Source: Owenia fusiformis (Eukaryota > Annelida > Polychaeta > Sabellida > Oweniidae). From it: 64,000 nt of DNA. The notes under the pieces are model-generated. The model was not told the DNA's origin. It made no database searches and saw only the letters and a program-made list of their open reading frames with translations. A program made the translations under genes and the position numbers. The stretch covers positions 24,079,759 through 24,143,758 of the forward strand of contig CAIIXF020000009.1 in the NCBI GenBank assembly GCA_903813345.2. The letters run 5' to 3'. Shown piece after piece: positions 61,201 through 64,000 of this stretch; within the stretch, counting starts at the first letter, position 1; the number at the start of each line of letters is the position of its first letter.

Positions 61201-63537
61201 ATATCTTTATTACCTGCTGCTGATTGTCAAGATCCCACACTCTAATGGTGTGATCTTTAGATATGGTTGCTATGTGCCTACGTATTGAGTCTATAGCAAC
61301 TGAGACCACTTTGTCTGTGTGTGACCTCATCAGAGTTGTGTACCCCCTGGTGGTGACATCAAGAACTCCCAAGTTTCCAGTTGTTGTACCTGCTAGGATG
61401 TGTAGACCATCTTGTGTCATCCCTGTGGCAGATACAGGGCCTTCATGCTCTGAAATACAAAGGCATTTTTCCATAAACATTGAAACCTGTAAAGTGAAAC
61501 ATATCCAGAAGTGGAACACTACAGAGTCACAAAACCAACAGACTTATTGTTATCTATAAGTGCAACACCTCCCAAGTGGAACCATTTTTAGAGGTACCAC
61601 TTAGTGTTTCACTTAGACAGGTTTTACTGTTTATGAGCAAATAACAAAAGCAAAAGCTTTTTACTAACACATACAATTACAGCTTTGACAGGTCCAATTC
61701 TGTTAGACTTAACAATTTTCTTTACATTGACCTGATTATACTGCACAGTAAGTGATGCGACCAGTGGACACAATATTACTGTTTTCATTATCTAGCAAGA
61801 AACGAATATGAACTAAATCAAATGTATATCTTTAACCTTACAATGAAAGTTAACCAGCCATTAGCTTCATTTCTTTATTTCTCTTTTCATGACCCTTATG
61901 AAATATTTAACAGATTTTAAAAAACTAGAGTCCTGTAGTACACAGACCTGCTTCTAAATAAACATGTGCGAAATCTAGAGGCCACAAACGTAAGAAGCCA
62001 TCATCTGAGCCTGTTACACAGAAGGCTTCATTGACACACATAGAGTTGATTGAAATTCCCTTAGATGAGTTGAAGGTCTGCTTCTCTCGTTTGTTTCTAT
62101 GGCGTTTATCAACAGGAAGTAGTCTCCGCACATGATGGATGGCAACCTTTCTGTAGTTTATCTCAAATATATGTCCTGATCTACTGCACACATATCTAAA
62201 AGGGAGTATCAACTGTTGAATATATTTTTTGCAGTAATATAATACAACACATAGTGCTTCCTTTGGAATACAATTTTGATGTAACAGTGATACCCGTTCA
62301 CTATAGGATACTATAAGTTATCACACATTTCAGCATGTGATACATGAAATATTCCACGAAAGGTAACACTGTATCATCCATGAAAGCGAAGCTTGAGTGG
62401 CGATTCATTGTTACCCGAGTGGAATATTTCCTCTATCAAATAAGCTGAAACGTGTGATGACGATTTTATCACATAACATGTCTAGGAGTTTATAAGCATT
62501 TGGTTATGTTTATACTCAGTAATACTCTGAAATGTTGATACTAGCGCTAGTAGTATCTGTATCATATTTTGCATGTTTTGAAATTTCGCTGTGAAATAAT
62601 GTGACTTCATACCGTTGTCTTTGTAACTTGTTTGTAAAATGATACAACTTCATAGTGTTGTCTTCAGCCACAAAGTGATATTACCAGTGATGTCACATGA
62701 TTACCATTGACTTTGTAGTGATACAGTCCACCGTATCACACGAAAATGAGTCACATGACAATTGTGAAACTGAATATGCATCATCACACTTGACAAATCA
62801 AAAAACTCCTAACCATGTGATAAAATAAGTTAAAATATGAGACAAAGGGAATTTGAGAATGCATTTATGCAGTAAATATGAATGTGTTATGTTGGGAGTA
62901 TGAACAATATGTAAAAACATTCCAAAATCAATGTGAGACAGAGATACAAAATGATTTCCAAGGCCTCAAGAAACCCTTGTGTACATACATAAGTCTATCA
63001 TTGGGTTCCCTTGATGGTTGGTATCCTGCCTCAAAGCAACAATCTGTGAACTCCATAGAGTGGTACTCCTGTAGGTTCACTGGGGCAGAGCGCAGTGAGC
63101 CCTCCTTTACTCTCCATATACGGATGTTGTCCCTCCCGCATGATACCATTCTGGAGGTAATTAAATAATGTAGAGGTCATGTTTTATAATGGTAAAAAGT
63201 GAAAAAAGTGGAACTTGTTGCATCTAAGAAATTCAGTTAATGGGAATTAGTAGTCAAGAGTGAGAAAATGTTGAAAATAAAGCAGTAAATTCAAATTTTA
63301 AAGATAATGTGCTTAAGAGGCAAGCAATCACAATTAATCAAGTCAAGCTAAGTCACATGTTAGTTTTTTAAATATACAACAATTGTTTAAATTCAAAATA
63401 AATCCTCCTCCTCAGTACCTTGTATCGTCAAAAGTTGCAATTCTCATGCGAAGTATATCAACTTCTGTATGTGCCTTGGCCATAACTGTTACTTCTCCAC
63501 CTTTATGTACACATGAGGTGTTCCACATAACAACCAT
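31222..63537 (-). CDS. WDR90: WDR90-like WD40-repeat protein (25 exons, N-terminus outside window)
   Basis: Coding exons, 5' to 3': 63537-63419, 63150-62989, 62195-61948, 61449-61214, 60713-60574, 60131-60001, 59648-59518, 58819-58649, 58275-58147, 57559-57157, 56724-56645, 56233-56039, 55610-55508, 53590-53469, 53006-52850, 52408-52167, 51734-51590, 51112-50910, 49602-49513, 48652-48533, 34691-34457, 33749-33619, 33420-33247, 32141-31934 and 31376-31222 (TGA). All phases agree, giving 1,409 residues. WD40 signatures recur (HIATISKDHTIRVWDLD, VIKIWDY, KLWSVV, LRVWGLKE, IIIWDVHI). FDDTRMVSCGRDNIRIWR and DDGFLRLWPLDF are characteristic of WDR90. Exons 10-12 encode a Ser/Arg/acidic low-complexity linker. 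WDR90/POC16 is a centriole-wall and cilium protein with an N-terminal CFA20/DUF667 domain, which would lie beyond the right edge. Confidence 0.92.
34006..34146. repeat. ~140-bp near-palindromic hairpin element
   Basis: Left arm TTATGTACTGGGAGGTTTTG.., right arm (reverse-complemented) TTATGTACGGTCGGTTTGG... The arms stay similar to the centre (CATATGCATATCTACCTGAG versus GAGATATGCACATCTACCTT). It lies in the WDR90 intron between exons 33619-33749 and 34457-34691. Confidence 0.7.
34150..34322. mobile_element. ~170-bp TIR element next to the hairpin
   Basis: Ends TTATCCTATACCAAGTAGAG and (reverse-complemented) TTATCCTATGCCAAGTTGAG. The similarity continues into TTTT-CAG. It sits directly beside the preceding hairpin element. 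Confidence 0.55.
34681..35215 (-). repeat. 33-bp minisatellite overlapping a WDR90 splice acceptor
   Basis: On the minus strand the unit runs TTTCAGGCCTGTATCTGTAT followed by TGCCTCTATGTGG. About 14-16 copies end at the exon that starts at 34691. The true acceptor (CTTTCAG before GCCTGTACC) is the last, slightly diverged unit. All three minus-strand frames are open, because the unit is 33 bp and lacks stops. In the WDR90 frame the unit reads ACICIASMWFQ. Confidence 0.88.
35243..35492. mobile_element. 250-bp TA-flanked MITE
   Basis: Left end CAGGGTGGAAAAAACTGAAA, then ACCCTGC. Right end (reverse-complemented) CAAGGTCGTCAAAAAACGGA, then AACCCTGCC. TA at 35241-35242 and 35493-35494. Confidence 0.55.
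36293..36909. mobile_element. 617-bp TA-flanked mariner-like element with transposase relic
   Basis: The ends are exact inverted copies for about 33 bp (CAGGGTGGGCCAAAAAACGC, CACTTTTTTTCAA), with TA at 36291-36292 and 36910-36911. Around 36515-36660 the plus strand reads, in one frame with stops, KSPDANPSKYRV, stop, EGLQESMKAPNLEN. This resembles the SPDLNPxDYxxWxxLQ block at the third catalytic aspartate of Tc1/mariner transposases. It is a degenerate remnant. Confidence 0.65.
37015..38069. other. Upstream region of the LRR-Ig gene
   Basis: Presumed promoter and 5' UTR. A 64-residue upstream ORF (37708-37902) and a TGACGT core near 37710 are visible, but neither has independent support. No TATA box stands out. 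Confidence 0.3.
38070..40298 (+). CDS. LRR-Ig type I membrane receptor, intronless
   Basis: The protein has 742 residues. A hydrophobic signal peptide (about 1-26, LVVLTATLVYGVL) is followed by an LRR N-cap with cysteines 27, 31, 33 and 40. About a dozen ~24-residue leucine-rich repeats span roughly 55-350 (for example LTTLDLSHNNIETIEEHAF). The LRR C-cap has NPWACNC and Cys384 and Cys405. One Ig-like domain covers about 415-498 (Cys432, Cys481, with DEGIIGC in place of the usual D.G.Y.C Tyr). A transmembrane helix follows at about 508-531. The ~210-residue Asn/Asp-rich cytoplasmic tail lacks a recognised signalling domain. This is the architecture of LINGO/AMIGO/LRIG-like adhesion receptors, but I cannot assign an orthologue. 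It lies antisense within the 13.8-kb WDR90 intron. An ATTAAA is at 40357-40362. Confidence 0.88.
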   Translation: MRKTYFTKWLELVVLTATLVYGVLSGCPKGCQCEGHNVQCHNLELESVPSYLTETTQCLNLSNNNIRNLSDYSFQNLINLTTLDLSHNNIETIEEHAFNGLHNLKNLDLNDNFLTTVPALAFKDIPQISKLRMHGNNIHKIIPMSFLSNTQLAELDLNGNAIERIDLKAFKGLGNIKSLYIQDNNLRDIPSEQFKETPNLQLINISSNPIERIQDEPPFRHTPHLQFLFMNNVSVFWKQDNISEHIFENLNNLTTLTLDYNDLALVPDYALSPLEDSLQSLSLKGNWMWTIFEDSFQNLTNLVTLILNNANIEYIDDFAFDGLSKLKHLDLRDNEMTRLDPELVFQPVNQAEILLEGNPWACNCGVKELQSWVQNRTRAPNIICVEPPELFKRTLRSIPKSMLYCVGPLILNNHGPVNEIQTTLGGNATIRCDVFGIPYPDISYVELKGDPMPDDRTLISDNRLLITITDVHKSDEGIIGCIASHPGGSAVAIYEIKIKREEGFTTQSIVYILAAVLSTCLLVIGVLFTARLIHAKRLAANPQANEGNSNETNETVQDTNESMQDIDVPSSTDSGEIQHNRNRRTNRYVPDPIEVNSLSDEPDVVISHIPLEPRSPHDNTYLVQNSIVSTPDWSIDQNTTRSSDNLINESMGQERNRTASFMDNNDNAICITHIPNDNQMNIIPSTMQSNQQQGNVTKTNDNAHIEHEHDDVKVERLRRTIHTRRLHGPMTMVHGETAETLV
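40299..46020. other. Intronic stretch between the two nested membrane-protein genes
   Basis: 5.7 kb of AT-rich DNA. I see no exon, RNA gene or well-defined transposon. Short ORFs here (for example 41092-41304 and 43737-43988) are at chance length. Confidence 0.35.
46021..46740 (+). CDS. Unrecognised single-pass membrane protein with 8-cysteine ectodomain
   Basis: An intronless ORF of 239 residues from ATG 46021, or 231 from ATG 46045. The second start gives a better signal peptide (MARFFIITMATVCSLGTATT). The frame extends upstream only with a non-ATG codon. The predicted ectodomain has eight cysteines after the signal (CDF, PCGEEG, KKICDD, RICLQT, TDCDAI, VKCIVE, SVCNLS, TKCWIK), enough for four disulphides, and is otherwise charged and helical-looking. 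Near the C-terminus lies one transmembrane segment (LGIGCLILVESIIVLTVLL). A short tail rich in Cys and basic residues (CCKKICCWRR) follows and may be palmitoylated. I recognise no family. It is nested antisense in the large WDR90 intron. AATAAA is at 47041-47046. Confidence 0.7.
   Translation: MLQNLDSEMARFFIITMATVCSLGTATTKNVHILPGGCDFYEEVEARFPCGEEGYVNAIGKKICDDMHKKVMKVQPTREYKELKLWFDKTRICLQTEMSKKIKSGETDCDAIKNNGESHHVKCIVEPERKGKSSVCNLSPGNVDVILDTVLPIINATSLKSLDSISIITKCWIKEPAKMVGMVHQQIRLLDTTIGKLGIGCLILVESIIVLTVLLCCKKICCWRRTPDLISPIYIKKSN
47041..47046 (+). promoter_or_regulatory. Candidate polyadenylation signal of the 8-cysteine membrane protein gene
   Basis: AATAAA about 300 bases after the stop codon on the same strand. 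Confidence 0.45.
47327..47556. repeat. ~35-bp minisatellite, about seven copies
   Basis: Unit TTTCTAATGTTGCCCTTTGT followed by GCTGTTCTATTGGGT. Later copies have small deletions and substitutions. Confidence 0.8.
49707..50754. mobile_element. 1,048-bp mariner-like element, internally scrambled
   Basis: The long TIRs (about 290 bp) start CTTAGGTGNGTCAAAAAGTT, with TA at 49705-49706 and 50755-50756. It lies in the WDR90 intron between exons 49513-49602 and 50910-51112. Inside, the plus strand from ATG 50145 encodes a Mos1-type N-terminal helix-turn-helix start (LIQCMVQNGKTLQETYELVQ, GAFGND). The minus strand from about 50450 to 50290 encodes the next conserved part (ISLEEISDFLDIS, a one-base frameshift, then GSCHTIVTKILKKRYVAAKW, VPKFLTVEQKEARL). 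The two pieces are in opposite orientations and the catalytic domain is missing, so the copy cannot make a transposase. Confidence 0.8.
51810..52150. repeat. ~21-bp minisatellite in a WDR90 intron
   Basis: The unit AAGTGATTGTTGTACATTTCC recurs about 15 times with deletions. It ends about 15 bases from the donor of exon 52167-52408. Confidence 0.8.
54161..55216 (+). CDS. GT15-family (Kre2/Mnt1/Ktr-like) alpha-mannosyltransferase, intronless
   Basis: 351 residues with a type II layout: short basic start, signal anchor (about 8-25, LTCVIFVGCLQFYIFI), an Asn/Lys-rich stem to about 95, then the catalytic domain. GT15 landmarks appear in order: YPIIIFHE (131-138), IGYRHMCRFHAK (184-195), YYLRLDDDS (208-216, in place of the yeast WRVEPD), NNFE with the conserved Glu285, IDRMGAIFYARWGDAP (304-319), and a terminal YRH (342-344). 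In yeast these enzymes add alpha-1,2-mannose from GDP-mannose to glycans in the Golgi, and the Glu in NFE is the proposed catalytic residue. The usual length is about 400, so the catalytic core looks complete. It lies antisense in the WDR90 intron 53591-55507. A polyadenylation signal follows at 55273-55278. The specificity of the animal enzyme is unknown. Confidence 0.85.
   Translation: MKVTSKGVLTCVIFVGCLQFYIFISDKINIRESNLKLNKNVTNDSLKKGNANNTSYSVKKNDVHNILHNMKRNPMDNRKGMELISRLLQNWPRDKPKAFIYFLLQDEESRMVKFWRALSSFDKFFNLKYNYPIIIFHERNFRETIKSKIQSKTNSPIIFQQIEFVIPNFIIRSKLEAKVCGAGIGYRHMCRFHAKLLAEHQLMQNFDYYLRLDDDSLILKPISYDIFRHLRDNKYTYGYLLTTMESPICAGGLWEGTQRFIQKKNITPQFYPTWPKYKIFYNNFEVSSTSIWRTDAYASYIDYIDRMGAIFYARWGDAPIKTLGLSLFVSWRQIIEMPNISYRHQNMQTRW
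55273..55278 (+). promoter_or_regulatory. Candidate polyadenylation signal of the GT15 gene
   Basis: AATAAA 57 bases after the GT15 stop codon, on the same strand and still inside the host intron. Confidence 0.55.
55323..55496. mobile_element. MITE-like repeat with AAACCTGT ends
   Basis: Left end TACAGTGAAACCTGTCG and right end (reverse-complemented) CCTGTAAAACCTGTGTT. Related to the elements at 2593-2768 and 61482-61632. Confidence 0.4.
58975..59030. repeat. Pentanucleotide microsatellite (AGTGC)n
   Basis: About 8 perfect TGCAG units, then TGTAG variants, in a WDR90 intron. Confidence 0.9.
60733..60815 (-). pseudogene. Partial duplicate of a WDR90 exon
   Basis: The sequence from GCCACAGGCAAACACT to GTCATACAACTGGAA repeats the 5' half of exon 60574-60713, including its acceptor. 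It has several substitutions and a one-base deletion that shifts the frame after LYDFTAP. It sits immediately upstream, in transcript order, of the intact exon. Confidence 0.8.
61482..61632. mobile_element. MITE-like repeat with AAACCTGT ends in a WDR90 intron
   Basis: Left end GAAACCTGTAAAGTGAAACA and right end TGTTTCACTTAGACAGGTTT are inverted. Internal AAGTGGAAC phrases also face each other. Confidence 0.45.
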
Positions 63538-64000
63538 CTAGAATTAGATATCAATCATTCAGCAGATCTTGTCACCAATTCACATAGTTGTCATAATAAG
63601 CCAGGTTTTATAATCACACACATGCATTGTGAATCAGTCAAAAGTCAAAGCACCCCATCATAGGCTAGGATGAATTCCAATTGAAGGGAAAAAATTTACA
63701 GCTGTTTTTAATAACCAATCCACTACTAACCTCTTGAATCCCAGGCTCTAAAATCGGTTGAAACCAGAGAATTTTTTATTTTTGCCACATTTTGACATTT
63801 TACTACATACCTATACAACCTTAGATGCTCAACTCAGTAAAAATTAGACGGCAGAGATCATTTCTACACATTTCAAACAATCTTTGTGTATATTGGATAA
63901 AAATTATTCAAATAAGAGCAATTTTAGTGAAAAATATGGTGACGGATTATTTTGTCATTCTGGGTTTCAAGGTCATATCTGAGGTGACAAGAAATCTTGT

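Larger units (their letters stand above)
31377..64000. other. WDR90 intron contents
   Basis: Most introns are 0.25-0.8 kb and hold nothing but TE debris. Two are large: 34692-48532 (13.8 kb) and 53591-55507 (1.9 kb). They contain the three plus-strand intronless genes. Dispersed repeats are inverted relative to each other at about 58879-58953 versus 62315-62380, and about 60375-60537 versus 63731-63985. A repeat with CTGCCATTTGT and CCAAACACC phrases occurs near 56330-56430 and 59365-59420. A lone GGCCCACC end of the TACAGGG family is at about 57736-57747. Positions 32200-33000 and 35700-36120 contain decayed relatives of the CCCAACGAACG element. Confidence 0.55.

Overview
The window is AT-rich eukaryotic DNA with GT-AG introns, many short terminal-inverted-repeat (TIR) transposons, and satellite and minisatellite arrays. 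The recognisable genes (IQCK-like, WDR90-like, a deiodinase-like remnant and a leucine-rich-repeat/Ig receptor) point to an animal with ciliated cells, most likely an aquatic invertebrate. I cannot name the species from the sequence.

Layout. Positions 1-2104 carry the 3' end of an IQCK-like gene (+). Positions 2.1-7.1 kb are mobile-element debris, including a 2.1-kb TA-flanked element with an internal ~335-bp tandem array. At 7.1-7.6 kb lies a minus-strand remnant of an iodothyronine deiodinase whose last coding segment is present three times. It is followed by a 15-bp minisatellite. Positions 7.9-14.05 kb are two essentially identical 3,059-bp units, each built of ~270-290-bp satellite monomers. 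A 669-bp TIR element (14501-15169) abuts a two-exon minus-strand gene (15195-17028) for a Ulp1-type cysteine protease. Positions 17973-22742 are a 4.77-kb foldback element with ~1.48-kb inverted arms and a 22-bp minisatellite core. It sits in one copy of a local duplication, and the second copy preserves the empty site. Positions 24.4-31.2 kb hold no gene I can support.

From 31222 to beyond the right edge lies a WDR90-like gene (-). I resolve 25 coding exons in consistent splice phase, 1,409 residues; the N-terminus is outside the window. Two of its introns host three intronless plus-strand genes: an LRR-Ig membrane receptor (38070-40298), an unrecognised cysteine-rich single-pass membrane protein (46021-46740), and a GT15-family alpha-mannosyltransferase-like protein (54161-55216), a family best known from fungi. 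The splice acceptor of one WDR90 exon is the edge of a 33-bp minisatellite, so every repeat unit carries an in-frame potential acceptor.

The genes do not form an operon-like system. WDR90 and IQCK-like proteins belong to the cilium/centriole set. The nested genes are separate units with their own start and stop codons; two have a downstream AATAAA and the LRR gene has only an ATTAAA.
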